Made by a program: the position numbers and the translations under genes. This document shows, piece by piece, positions 33,913-46,028 of a stretch of 64,000 nucleotides of DNA. How positions within the stretch are numbered: the stretch's first letter is position 1; every line of letters starts with the position of its first letter. Source of the stretch: Medicago truncatula (taxonomy: Eukaryota > Streptophyta > Magnoliopsida > Fabales > Fabaceae); contig NC_053042.1 of NCBI RefSeq assembly GCF_003473485.1, positions 55,639,762-55,703,761 on the forward strand, in the 5' to 3' direction. Under the pieces are notes generated by a model. The model saw only the letters and a list, made by a program, of their open reading frames with translations. It ran no database searches and was not told where the DNA came from.

Positions 33913-34926
33913 GAAACATGGTCAAAAAACAATCAAATCAGATTGTGAAATAATAATTTACTCTAACACTGTATTGTGAAATCATAATGCAAACCTACTA
34001 AGTCTTAAACTTCTCAACAACCGGATAATGTAGGTTGATGAGCAGCCTTGAACCTGATCAATTGTTACATATATTTGGGTTGTCATTGACTACAAAATGG
34101 AAGCAAAGAACGCAAGGTAAATAGATGGTAAATGATAAAGCTACGAAATATTTTTCCCATAGTGTTACATCAATTATATTCTCACTGCATAAGGAAAGAC
34201 ATCTTTCAGGTCATTATAAACTTATACAAAATCCTATCATCTTATGCTGACAAATTAGAAAATAATACATTTTATCTTTCAACACAATATTCGTACACAG
34301 TTTCTTTCTAGTCCCAATTGGCATTGTCTTGACAATCTCATGAAGAAGCCCGATGATTTCTTAAAAAAAATTACTATTATAGATGTTGGAATTTATATTA
34401 TATGATATTATATTTATTGGTGTCATGGAAACATATATGTTTAGTTTTTTTGAATAAGAAAAAGATATGCATAGTTTGTTACAATATAAAGGTGCAATAT
34501 ATATATATATATGGCATTTCAAATGAGATGAGTGATTATTATGAGAGATGAGAGGACTTAATAATAACCATTGAATCTAAACTAATCATGTTACTTCATC
34601 AATAGCTATGCAGTCAATTAAAACAAAAAACACAGCCCTTCGTCTTTCCTCTGCATACGTTTCTCAATGCAACTTGTACAAAACCCTTTAGTTGGCGATG
34701 GCGATGGCGATGCTTACTGCTTTTGTTAAAAGATTTCTATGGCAACCTAAATCATACATACCCCAATTGAATGTTTTTTTTTTCTATTTTCCATTTACGT
34801 GATCCGTTTCTTATCAATTGATTAAATTTTTTAAAAAGTGTTAATTTAAGTTGGATTTGAACAATAGTAGAACTAAACTATAATTTCACTCTTAACCAAA
34901 TCAGCTTGTGATTATTTGTTAGTCTT
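33913..34926. other. Intergenic; nothing recognised
   Basis: AT-rich, with a short (AT)n run at about 34498-34512. No recognised gene or element. Confidence 0.45.
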
Positions 34927-36326
34927 TGTCATACCCCAATTTTTTACCTAAGAACCTACATTCATACACCCTCTGACCCATAATATTCTCTGGCTTTTCA
35001 AAGAAAAATTCGGCAGAAAGGTATTTTAAAATACCTCATCTTTGTACCGATTCTGACCATTCTTCTCACTTTTTTATTTTTTTTATTTTTTATTAGTCTT
35101 TTAGTTTTATCTTACCTTTTATTTTCCATCTTTTAATTTTATTTTACTGTACATAATTGATTTTAATTTGTTTTTATTTTATTTCGTATTAGATTTATTT
35201 TATTTTATTTTATTTCCTTTTAATTAATTAGTGTCCAAAAAAAAAACAAAAATGTCGATAGGTCCAAAAATAAAATGTCCAAAGTCCAAAAACTTTCAAG
35301 TCAAGTGTCAACTTTAACATTCCTTTTTCAAAATTCACCATAATTGCCCATCATTTCCATTAAACCAATTTTCCATTTTCATCAACCTCCTCACCTATAA
35401 ATAGATCCCTCATCCCTCACAATTTCTCACACCAAAAAGTTCTCTTGAGTTGTCAAAGAATTTTTCTCTCTTCTCCCTCATTTAGCTTGTGTTGACGAGC
35501 TATTTTTTTCTTCTCCCTTTTTTTTTCTGTCCCTTCGAAATTTTGTCCCTTCGGTTGTCCCCTTATTTTATTTTATTTATTCTGCTTTTATATATATACT
35601 CAAAAAAAATGCAAAAAATATTAGGTTAGAAAAGGGTTTTTCGTGGTGATCCAACGTCACTACGGAAATTCCTCGTGCTTTTAATTTCTTGTTACGTTAG
35701 TTTACTTTTAGTTTTTAATTAATATCAAAAACATTCAAATAATCAAAAATCATAATAAACCTTGATTCCAAAATCAAGTGATCCTTTTTTATTTTTATTT
35801 TTCTTAATCAAACTTTCAATCAAGTTAATCATACCTTGAGTCCATTTTCTTTTAAATTAAAAAATACAAACCAAAACTTATTTGCCATTTGGCTTTTTTA
35901 TTTTAAAACCTTTTTCAAAACTAATAAAAAACACAAAACCAATCAAACGTCAATTTCTATCCCGAACTACGAGGTTTTGATCCCTCACGGGTACGTAGGC
36001 AAAGGACATTCGTCCTTCCAAATCATAAAAAATGTAGATAATTAGGTCTTTATTTTTATCACTTTAATTCCTTCTTTTCAAAAATAATAAGCAAGTTATA
36101 GCACATTAATTAAATACAATCAAGAGGTTCCCTATAGTACTACAGACATAAAGGGTGCTAATACCTTCCCTTTATGTAACTAACCCCCGAACCCTAAATC
36201 TTTTCAAAATGGGGTAGTTTGAACTTTTTCCCCTTTTCTTAAACAAATAAAAATGTACGGTCGTGAAATAATAAAGTGAGTCAAAAGCTAATCAAATAGC
36301 TTTGACCTCCAAAAAATGACGCGACA
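34927..36326. mobile_element. Solo LTR, 1.4 kb, Ogre/gypsy-like
   Basis: It begins TGTCATACCCCAATTTTTTA and ends ATGACGCGACA, i.e. TG..CA ends, flanked by GTCTT (34922-34926) and ATCTT (36327-36331), four of five matching. A TATA box (CTATAAATAGATCCC, about 35394) has a CA-rich start region after it. The last third has AAAGGACATTCGTCCTTCC and AAAGGGTGCTAATACCTTCC, familiar from large legume LTRs. There is no primer-binding site or coding sequence beyond either end, so it is most simply a solo LTR left by recombination. Confidence 0.75.
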
Positions 36327-36606
36327 ATCTTCTAAGAAATTACTCTAATTAATTGGAATTTCTCTCTCAAAGCTATCATAATCTTTCTTTTCTTTGACAA
36401 AATCTTATTATGTTTTCTTTCTATTCAACCTAAATTGAGGGAGAGGAAAGAAAGGAACAGAAGAACGTTGAAGATATCCTTTCTATAGAGAGAAAAATCA
36501 ACTAAGAACAATACATAGAGGTAAAAAGCGCAGTCACTTATGGCTTATGCAATAGAGAGAGAACGGGATAAGGGAAATGGAGAAAGCCAATTTATCTCAT
36601 TTGATA

Positions 36607-36611
<5 letters not shown>

Positions 36612-36661
<50 letters not shown>

Positions 36662-36664
36662 CTA
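36612..36664 (+). repeat. (CT)n microsatellite, about 50 bp
   Basis: An almost pure CT run with one CC phase shift near its right end. Confidence 0.95.
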
Positions 36665-36758
36665 TAATTTTTTAGGCATCTAGACCTTTTTTGAAGAAAA
36701 GACATCTACAATTTTACTTTTAATTAAAATCAAAATTTTATAAAAATAATCATGCGCA

Positions 36759-38245
36759 TTATGCAACGCCAAAAAAATTTATACATAGTAGCGTAACAAA
36801 AAACCAGACACGCATAAAGTATTACTCTAAACACTAATGTGTGTGTATTTGTGAGGTTGAAGAAAGAAAATAAAAATATTTGGTATCATTAAATGACAGC
36901 GTGAATAAAAATATTTGTGAGGTTGTGATGATTAAACGATATTGAAATTAAATATATAAATGATAAAAAGATAATAAAATTCCTTTGAAAAAAAGGTAAT
37001 AAAATTAAATGGGAACATCCTTAAAAATAATTAAATGCAACGGTTCAAAAAAGTTAAATGGAAGAAAAAAACGTATTGAAATATAATATTAAAAAATAAA
37101 ATAAAAGGTTTCCAACGTGAATTGAAGAGAGATACTTGTGAAATAAATTGTCGAGAAGTAGTTTTTTGAAGTAGCATTCAACAACTTTTGGCCAAAGCTC
37201 ATTCCATTCAATTTTATGCATTAAAAAAGTACATTTTTAAGTAAGTACTTAATTGATAAAGTATTTGGCCTAACTTCTCCTGAAAAATGCAGAGAAGTTG
37301 AAAAGAAAAAAAACGGGTCAAACGGTATCTTATTCGCCCACAACGGCAGTATAGAAGCAACTGAATTTGGGAGAAAAAATTGGAAAATAGTTAAAAGTTT
37401 TTAAAAATATAAAAATTGGAAAATAGTTAAAAGTTTTTAAAAATATAAAAATTGGAAAATAGTTTAAAAAAAATTGGTGATGTAGGACTCAACCAAGCAA
37501 CACTAAAAAAATTATATGTATTAACGTAACAAAATAAAACAGACAGACGGACATAAAATATTACTCTAAACGTTAATGTGTGTGTATGTATTCGCGAGGT
37601 TGAAGAAAAGAAATAAAAATATTTTGAATCATTACATGACAGCGTGAATAAAAATATTTGTGAGGTTGTGATGATTAAACGATATTGAAATTAAATATAT
37701 AAGTGATAAAAAAAATAATAAAATTTCGAGATAAAATTAAATGGAACCTCCTTAAAAAATTAAATGGAACGGTTGAAAAAAATAAAGTTAAATCGAAGAA
37801 AAAAACATATTGAAATATAATATTAAAAAATAAAGAAAAGGTTCCCAGTGTGAGTTGAAAAAAGGTGTTTGTGAAATAAATTGTCGAGAATTAGTTTTTT
37901 AAAGTAACATTCAACAGCTTCTGGTCAAAGCTCATTCAATTCAATTTTATGAGTTCAAAAAAAGTTCTTTTTTTAGCAAGTATTTAATTGATATTATGTT
38001 TGGCCTAACTTCTCCTTAAAAATGTGGAGAAGTTTGAAAAAAGTCGTGTCAAACGATATCTTAATCTTCCAAAACAGCAATGTAGAAGCAACTGAATTTG
38101 GGAGAAAAAATTGAAAAATAGTTAAAAGTATAAAAATTGGAAAATAATTAAAAGTTATTAAAAATATAAAAATTAGAAAATAATTAAAAAAATTGGTTAA
38201 GGGCAAAAATGAAAATTCATATGTCATTGTTAAAAAAAAACTCAA
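36759..38245. repeat. Tandem duplication of a 0.74-kb AT-rich unit
   Basis: Copy 1 (about 36759-37497) and copy 2 (about 37498-38245) share long ordered blocks: TATTACTCTAAAC..TAATGTGTGTGTAT, ATTA.ATGACAGCGTGAATAA, TTGTGAGGTTGTGATGATTA, GTGAAATAAATTGTCGAGAA and GAAGCAACTGAATTTGGGAG. Each ends in a small 36-bp minisatellite (TTGGAAAATAGTTAAAAG type; clearest at 37379-37470). No coding sense. They are about 85-90 percent alike by eye. Confidence 0.8.
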
Positions 38246-39007
38246 CCAATTAATAGATTACCAAATTACCCTTATAGGGACAAAATGGTAACTTCAAGGG
38301 ACATGAATTTTCTTATTAGTATATATAGATACAAGATGCAGTTTACTCCCTTTACAAATTAAGACTCATACAAATTAACCAATAATGCTTAAATCCAAAT
38401 TCCTAACAAACTTGCTATTACACGTTCATTAGTTTTGGGTTATTCAAGTACTCTTTCCCTAAAAAAAAAAAAATCTTCCCATGAAAAAAAAGAGGTAATA
38501 AATCATAAAATTAGTTCATAGTTTTGTAAGACAATCTTAAATGACTCTTTTCAGATTATAAATATTTTAAAATGGTATTGACTTTATTAAACTGTCAAGT
38601 TTATTTTCAAATTTAACCGCTTAATATCAACTAGATTCCTATATTTTAACAACTACTATCAATTTGGTTCATATGTTTTACTTACTATCAATTTAGTTTG
38701 TAATACCTCTTCAAAAAAATTAGGTCACTAAAGAAAAAAAATCTATTCTTTTTTTAAAAATTGTGTGGTCATAGTCAATCATGACATGAGCTAGATCCGC
38801 CCCTTGTTTTGTATCCTTAAAGGATTTATTTCGACGATGATTAATCTATATTGGAGAACATATAGGACATATAAGATGGGTTCTCTCCTCTCAACCGAAC
38901 TTTTTTCATACACGTGAACCATAAATCAAACTCCTAACCACGTATTTAAGGGACTTAAATATCTTTTCACTTGAATCAACCCATTGATAATTAAATATGT
39001 TTTTTTC
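38246..39007. other. Intergenic; nothing recognised
   Basis: AT-rich sequence without recognised genes or clear repeats. Confidence 0.4.
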
Positions 39008-39190
39008 AAGGGTCTTACTAACAAGTACCCTCAGGGCACTAGTTAAGGATTCTAAATTAAAAATAATTGGTAAATTTTATGTTGAAAAAGTTAATTTTTC
39101 AAGTTTCAATGTGTTGCAATGCATCAATCTCAATGCAAAATTTCTTTTTTAAAATTCTTAACAAGTGTTTTGTTAGCATTTCCCTTTTTT
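39008..39190. mobile_element. Probable MITE (GGGCACTAGTTAAG type)
   Basis: The left end AGGGTCTTACTAACAAGTAC, then GGGCACTAGTTAAGGATTCT, is roughly mirrored by ATTCTTAACAAGTGTTTTGT, then TAGCATTTCCCT. Related segments seem present near 25600 and 52640. Confidence 0.45.
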
Positions 39191-39231
39191 TAAATTAAAC
39201 TTTAACTTTGTGATTTATAGGAAAAAAATTA

Positions 39232-39507
39232 CTACCTCTGTTATTTTTTAATTGTTACTTTTTGACATTTTACACAAATTAAGACAATCAATAGTTGTTA
39301 CTACTTTTGATGCAATAAGTTATACTTTTACTATAATGATATTATTCATTTAATATCTCATTTCATATATTTATCTCTCTGCAATAAATAGCTAATGATA
39401 ATATTGGTAAAATAATATTTCATGTTGCATTGAATTTTGAAAGTGACAATTAAATAAGAACAAAAAATTTCTTCAAAAGAGACACTTAAAAAGGAACGTA
39501 TGGAGTA
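39232..39507. mobile_element. Stowaway-like MITE
   Basis: Left end CTACCTCTGTTATTTTTTAA and right end TTAAAAAGGAACGTATGGAG are inverted, the body matches the copy at 41123-41398, and TA dinucleotides flank both ends. Confidence 0.75.
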
Positions 39508-40372
39508 ATTAACTACTATTATTTTTTGTTCCTGTAATAGCCTACCTAGACCTTAATACTATCAATCTTTTTATTGGGACTCGTCATAATCAATAAATAT
39601 CAATCTGAATATAAAAAGATTAAATGTTTTCCAATTTATATTTTTTTAATTACTTGGCGCTCTAAATTAAGTACAGATTTTGAAATAGGTGTCTAAATTA
39701 AGTCCAATCTCTTAATTATATAGATATTATTCTTTTAAATCATGTAGAAATTTTTCTTTCAAAGAAATGTCATGAACACTCTCTTTTTAACATCATTCAT
39801 AACATTCACTTTTCTATTAAATAAAACTTATGCGAGTTTCACCACTTTATATATTATCCATTTTAAAAGTATAATACTTCACATGAATTTCACCCAAAAA
39901 ATGTTAAATTATAGTGTTGATAACACTCATCTTTCTTTAATTAATCACCATATTGGTTTTTCCCTCTAAATTGCATTAATCAATATTTAGTCCTTCAACG
40001 GTATTTGGTATAATCGGGTGATTAGAAATGATTATTAAGAGAGCTTAAATTTTATGCGTTGGTTGTGCAAGTGTAATCAAGTGTTTTTTACACATGCATT
40101 CAATCAAATCATGTCAAGTTGATATTTATAGTGTGCAGAGATATTTTATGAACTAAACTAAAAAGGTGTCATTATTAAATGCATGCATGAAAAACTTTTA
40201 TGGCGTATAAAAATAAAATCCTTATTAAAAATGTATATTAATTATATCCTTCTTTTATGAATTAATTTATTTTCCTTCAAAAAAAAATGAATTTATTTAT
40301 TTAAACTCCTCGGGCATAGATCTGTCAAAGGATGTGCCACATTGCTATATATGCTCCATTTGATGTTAATTT
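39508..40372. other. Intergenic; nothing recognised
   Basis: AT-rich sequence with short unrecognised frames only. Confidence 0.4.
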
Positions 40373-40532
40373 CACTACTAAAAAAACAAATATTAATGAG
40401 GGAAATTTTGTGAGGGAAAATGTGAAATTTCTCTCTAATTCCGTCACTAAATTTTGCGACCATAGATTTTATGAGGAATTTCATTTTTTCCGTTACTAAT
40501 TTCCCTCGCTAATTTTGCTTTTTCTAGTAGTG
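40373..40532. mobile_element. CACTA-type MITE, 160 bp
   Basis: It starts CACTACTAAAAAAACAAATA and ends TTTTTCTAGTAGTG, the standard CACTA terminus in both directions, and TTT flanks it on each side as the 3-bp target duplication. The sub-terminal arms (GAGGGAAATTTTG and TAATTTCCCTCGC) are also inverted. No coding capacity. Confidence 0.85.
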
Positions 40533-40876
40533 TTTTCAGTCTCCATAATTAAAGAATATGAACCTTCTCTCTGTTGAAGGAGAGGTGAAACCAAGATTCT
40601 CTCTTGAATTGAGATAGTAAGATTTGTAGGAAACTTCACACTGACCAAACTGTTTGCAGTTGGTTCAAGTAGTTTGTTCAAGCTAACACTGATATAATTA
40701 TATTTTCAATTCTGATTAGTAGTTCCCTTTATCTCTTGTGATCTGAATCAATCATTAAATTGCAACTAATGGTAGTATATTTAAGTATACAATGCATTGA
40801 TTTTCTCATTTTTGGTTTGTCCACTTTTTTTTTATCTTAATTCACTCATCTGAATGAACTTCTATAGTGACACAAT

Positions 40877-41059
40877 GTGAGTACTAATCTAATCATGATC
40901 ATGTGCATAATTCTGGGTATTATATTAATTCTTTCAAGTCCTAATGCCGAGTCTCCAGCAAACGTGGATGCTGCGGTATTGAATTTCAATTTGCTGAGGG
41001 AGGTTTCGTTACACTCCTACCTATTTGTAGTGTCCATATATATTTCAAAATGTTCTTGA
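40877..41059 (+). CDS. Possible small secreted peptide or first exon with signal peptide
   Basis: A 60-codon frame opens with a good signal-peptide pattern (LIMIMCIILGIILILSS, then a small-residue cleavage region PNAESPA), followed by NVDAAVLNFNLLREV. GAG|GTTTCG after LLRE could be a donor, so the frame may be only a first exon. No family was recognised, there are no cysteines in the putative mature part, and repeats surround it. Confidence 0.3.
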   Translation: MSTNLIMIMCIILGIILILSSPNAESPANVDAAVLNFNLLREVSLHSYLFVVSIYISKCS

Positions 41060-41122
41060 GCTTCTGTATGATTGGTCGTTTAAATTTCGATATTACTGTA
41101 TTCAATTTTACATTTTTACTAT

Positions 41123-41398
41123 TACCTCCGTTCCTTTTTAATTGTCACTTTTTGACATTTTACACGAACCAAAACATTCAATAAATATTACTACTTTTGA
41201 TACAATAATGTATACTTTTACTATAATAACCTTATTCATTTAATATTTCATTTCATATATTTCTCTCTTCACAATAAATAAGCAAGGATAATATTGGTAA
41301 AACAATATTTAATATTGCATTGAACTTCGAAAATGACAGTTAAATGGAAACAATTTTTTTTTAAAAAAATGACACTTAAAAAGGAACGGAGGGAGTAC
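41123..41398. mobile_element. Stowaway-like MITE
   Basis: Left end TACCTCCGTTCCTTTTTAAT and right end TTAAAAAGGAACGGAGGGAG-TA form near-perfect inverted repeats. The body is close to the element at 39232-39507. The target duplication of the next element starts at its last bases. Confidence 0.85.
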
Positions 41399-41405
41399 TA
41401 TTTTA

Positions 41406-42243
41406 GGTGCCATTTAATTTGGGAAAGGAGAGTTCTTTCCCACCATGGGAAAGTTGATCATGTCTATTAGATTAAATGAAGAACATATTCCTATCATACT
41501 CTCTCAACTACTAGATTATTTTTTTATACTATCTTTCACATTCTCTCTTTCATGTCCCCACACACCCATACCACCACCACTAAATCACAAATTCAACAAC
41601 CACTTTGACCACCACACACCACCATGGTTGCTGCCGGAAAATTTGTTAGCGTACGATTTTTAAAAAGGAAGACCAAAACATCATTTTCTTTTTAAATAGA
41701 AAGACCAAAAATGCATTTAAACCTTACTTTTTTAACATTTTTTCTTTTCTTTTCTTTTTTATGCTTCCAGGAACCCATATTTTTTTTTTTTAAAAAAAAT
41801 AATAATAATAATATAATTCAAAATTATATAATACAATCATTTTACCTGGAGAGAAACGGATTAATTGGATAATATTACATCGTTAGGTTAATTTAGATTC
41901 TTTATAGGAAAATTTGCAGGTACCCTTGAGTTTTGATTAAAATGATGGTGCCATTTAATTTGGGAAAGGAGGGTTCTTTCCGGCAGCAACTATGGTGGTG
42001 TGTGGTGGTGCAGTGGTGGTGTGTGGTGGTGCAGTGGTGGTCAAAGTGGTTGTTGAATTTGTGATTTAGTGGTGGTGGTATGGGTGTGTGGGGACATGAA
42101 AGAGAGAGTGTGAAAGATAGTATAAAAAAATAATCTAGTGGTTAAGAGAGTATGATAGGAATATGTTCCTCATTTAATCTAATTGACATGATCAACTTTC
42201 CCATAGTGAAAAAGAACTCTCCTTTCCCAAATTAAATGGCACC
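41406..42243. mobile_element. GGTGGCATTT-family inverted-repeat element, member A
   Basis: Termini GGTGCCATTTAATTTGGGAA and its complement at the right end. Target duplication ACTATTTTA (41397-41405) versus ACCGTTTTA (42244-42252), seven of nine. Arms of about 240 bp are inverted, including a GTGGT/ACCAC-rich segment, around a 300-bp centre. An extra partial terminus in direct orientation lies at 41947-41980, directly before the right arm. No transposase frame. Confidence 0.9.
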
Positions 42244-42315
42244 ACCGTTTTATATGACCATCATGTTCTACTCTATAACACAAATTGGTTAATAATTATG
42301 GCATGTTAACTTTTT

Positions 42316-43201
42316 GGTGGCATTTAGCCTGGGAAACTTGAATTTTTCCCATGATGGGAAAGGTAAGGTCTCCACCATTGATATATTGATTATTTTATTA
42401 AACGGCTAGGATTTAAGAAGGGCTACATGCATTTAATTTATTGGGACTACATTGATAACAAAAATAGAAATCATTTTCCAATAAAGATGGGACCCGCACG
42501 TTATTGGAGAAACCAACTACACTCTTCTCTCTCTCTCAACCATTATTTTCTGTCATTGCTGAGCACCACCACCTCTAACGGTGGGTCTTTTCCTCACTTG
42601 CTCTTGCTCAAGCATATGTTGAATAACAATACTATTCAGCAAGTGTGCTAATATCCAATTTTATGCCGCATTTTTTATTTCAATTGCATATTCATCCTCT
42701 CTTCTAGACAAACACTCATGGGGTTTATCCTATAAATGTTATTCTTTAAATTTTGTGAAGAAAGTATAACATGGGTTTGTGAAGAAAGTATGACATGGGT
42801 AAATACAAAAGAAATTGAAGGAAGGAACGAACAAAGCACACCACTCATCACCAATGACTTGGAATTAAAAGGAATATATTATATCAATTTAGGTAACCTT
42901 TTAAAAACTAAAATAACAATCTTCAAGAAATTTTTTTGTAAGAGCAGCGGAAAGAAAGTTAGATTATGAGTAGCGGTGGTGTTGAATGGTGATGGATGGA
43001 AGATCACCGGAAATATTGGCTGATAATAGTTAAGAGAGAGAGGAAAAAAAAGTATTCATTGGTTTCAATTTTTAAATGTTTTCTTATTACTTTAAAATAA
43101 AAACAATTGTTTTCACAAATTGCAGCAACTGCCACCTGCCTGGAAAAAATGGCACTTTCCTATGGTGGGAAAGAATCCCTATTCCCAGGCTAAACTTCAC
43201 C
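42316..43201. mobile_element. GGTGGCATTT-family inverted-repeat element, member B
   Basis: Left terminus GGTGGCATTTAGCCTGGGAA, right terminus AGGCTAAACTTCACC. The 9-bp target duplication TAACTTTTT is perfect at 42307-42315 and 43202-43210. The sub-terminal CTTTCCCACCAT-like block is present in both arms. The centre (42400-43100) has no recognised domain. Confidence 0.9.
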
Positions 43202-43231
43202 TAACTTTTTTGGAAGGACTTGCAGTTTTTG

Positions 43232-44214
43232 GGTGGCATTTAGGGTGGGTAGGAGGAATTCTTTTCCACCATGGAAAAGTCACTTTTCGACCTCTAGATC
43301 AAATAGAGAGCACACTTTTATAGTGGACCCTCAATACTAGATTTTTTTTCAAAACAAAAATAAAACATTTTTTTTTGTTGAAAAAAGAAAAAAAATTAAG
43401 GAAATGGTGGATGATTAACATCAACTAAATTGTTCAAAGTCATTAACAATCTTGAAAACAACAACATTCATCATCATATGAAGCATATTCCCATAACAAC
43501 ATGGCTTGTCTTGCCTTCCAAATTAAAAAGCTTCTTCGTTCAACTTCAACCTTGTTGTTGAGCATCTGGAATTTTACATTCACATATACCATGGTTTTAT
43601 AACTTAAAATTTAAGTGTTTAGCAATTTACAAATCATAAATTTAATGTCTAACTCCATTATTGTGCCCACTGTTTCTTGTTATTCATCAAAATCAAAATT
43701 ATTCAAAACTAGATCTGAGTATTTCCATGAACGAGATCTAGGTATTTCTTCATCTTCCAACTCTAAATTTGGGTATTTCTATGAAGGAGAAGCACTGTTA
43801 AGATTGGAGTAAAGGAGTGTTCTTGTGACTCAACTGAAGCAAAAGATGTAGTTTTACTTTTTCTCTATTACAAGAGCATGAATTTGATTTTGAGATAATT
43901 AAATTGTTTCAATCTTGTTTGATTTACGAATTAGCAAAAGATGTAGTTTCTGGTTACAATGGTAAAACAAATTCAGAACGGAAAAATTGAAGAAAGAAAT
44001 TATGTGGACAGACTATAATATGTTGGGGGAGGGATCGGTAGTGGTGGTGAGTTTATTGGTGTTCCGGTGATAATGATTGTGAGGTTGAAGATAAGAGAAA
44101 AATAATTTAATGTTGAGGGAGCATAATAAAAATGTATTCTTAATTAGATCTGATGGTCATGAACAACTTTCCCATAGTGGAAAACTCTTTCCCATTTCCA
44201 CCCTAAATGCCACC
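43232..44214. mobile_element. GGTGGCATTT-family inverted-repeat element, member C
   Basis: Termini GGTGGCATTTAGGGTGGG and CCACCCTAAATGCCACC. Target duplication CAGTTTTTG (43223-43231) versus CAGCTTTTG (44215-44223), eight of nine. It sits only 21 bp beyond the target copy of member B. Confidence 0.9.
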
Positions 44215-44825
44215 CAGCTTTTGTCGTTGGATGTTTTGTTTCTTTTGTGGTTGCATTTTCTCGTTTGGTCAATTATGTACTTGAGTTTGTGTGTCTTCAA
44301 TTGTGGTTGTATTTCTAGAAAAGGCTCAACACTCTTTTTTCAGCCCTTTAATTAACATGTCCTTTCTCTGTAACTTTTCAAATTGACGTAAATGATTAAG
44401 GTAAGATCACATGTATGCCGACTACCTTGAGACACATGTATTCTAGTATTAAAAAATTCACTAATCTAGTAGTTTTAGTGTGGAATACTCACAGCTTATT
44501 TCCCTTAGATGGAGACAAATATATAGCTTATCAAAATTCACGGTCAACATGCATAAGGACGTAAGAATTTATTACACAACGTCAAACCAAACGACATGTG
44601 AGTTATTTTTTTAAAACCATAGAAGAAATAATTACTTAAACTTAAATAGGATCAAGACATACCTCCAGCTATTGCTCCTGCTTAAAGAAGTTGAGGTTCT
44701 TCTAAACCTTCCACAATCTCACTTTTATATAACTTCTGCCATCAAGAAGTTATGGTACGTGCAACAACTACTCCTCATTCCAAATGGGATAGTGGGCAAT
44801 TACTATAATTGAGGGAAAGAATAAA

Positions 44826-45204
44826 TGGAACTTCTACGGTACACCCGCAAATTAAGGTGTACCGGTACTCCTACTTCAAAAATCTTTAAATTAACTATTA
44901 TTTTTATGGAATAAAGAGTTATTTGTTGATGTTTATATTTTAGGAAATGTCATTTCATAAGAAAAAACATCATTTCATTGTTTATAACAATCATACTAAT
45001 TTTTTTTTACATTTTATTGTAAAAATAATCAAAATTCTCTATTATGATTACTAAAAATTCAGAAAAATTAAATTTTATTTCGTCGACGTTTTTGATAAAT
45101 GATATTTAATTATTATAATTATAGGTGATATAAAATATTTTTTCTCTTCAAAAATAACACATTTAACAATTAATTTATTGATTTGGTGTACCATAGAATT
45201 TGCC
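44826..45204. mobile_element. GTGTACC-family inverted-repeat element, copy 1 (inside copia LTR)
   Basis: Ends TGGAACTTCTACGGTACACC and GGTGTACCATAGAATTTGCC, flanked by AAGAATAAA at 44817-44825 and 45205-45213. The sister LTR has the uninterrupted site GAAAGAATAAAAGACC, so the insertion and its 9-bp duplication are directly visible. Confidence 0.92.
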
Positions 45205-46028
45205 AAGAATAAAAGACCACTTTCGGCTTAATGGATAATTACCATAATGGACCCTTAATGATAATTACCACTTATTTAAATAGTAATGGGAAAAAAAATC
45301 TAACATTCTCCCACTTGGTCGACATATTCTTTCACTCATAATAATAAGAAACAAAACACATGGATCATAGCGATAAGTCCTCTATATAATCGAGTATTAT
45401 CTTCTATGTATCACAATGTATTATGTCTCTAACCAAATCATATAACTTAATGAATAAACTCTTATCATTTATGTTTATTCTGGTTCCAAACTTAAACGGT
45501 ATTTTTTGAAATCAAATGTGTACACTTTAGAGATCCAAATATGAGAAAATACCATACATATAGTTTCATAAAACTAAAATCGTTCTTACAACGAAAATCA
45601 GGCATAGGAACCAAATCCCATCATTTCTACATGATCCTTAAATTTGACAGTTGCATGCCTTTAGTCAACGGATCATCAGTCATCAATTTAGTGTCAATAT
45701 GCTCAATAGCAATTGTTTGATCTTTAACGTGCTCCCTTATGGCTAAGTACTTAATGTCGATATACTTGATTCGACTTTTACTTTATTATTCTTAGCCATA
45801 GAGCCGAAACTGAATTGTCACAAGACATACTTAATGGTCTAGAAATTGAATCCACAATTTCCAACCCAAAATGAAACTATTTATCCATACACCATGTGAT
45901 GTAGCCTCAAATCATATACAAACTTTGCTTCCATTGTGGAAGTGACGGTCAAGGTTTGCTTTGTGCTTTCTCAAGAAACAACCCCGCCGGCTAACCAAAT
46001 TATGTAACCGGATGTTGATTTTCTTGAA

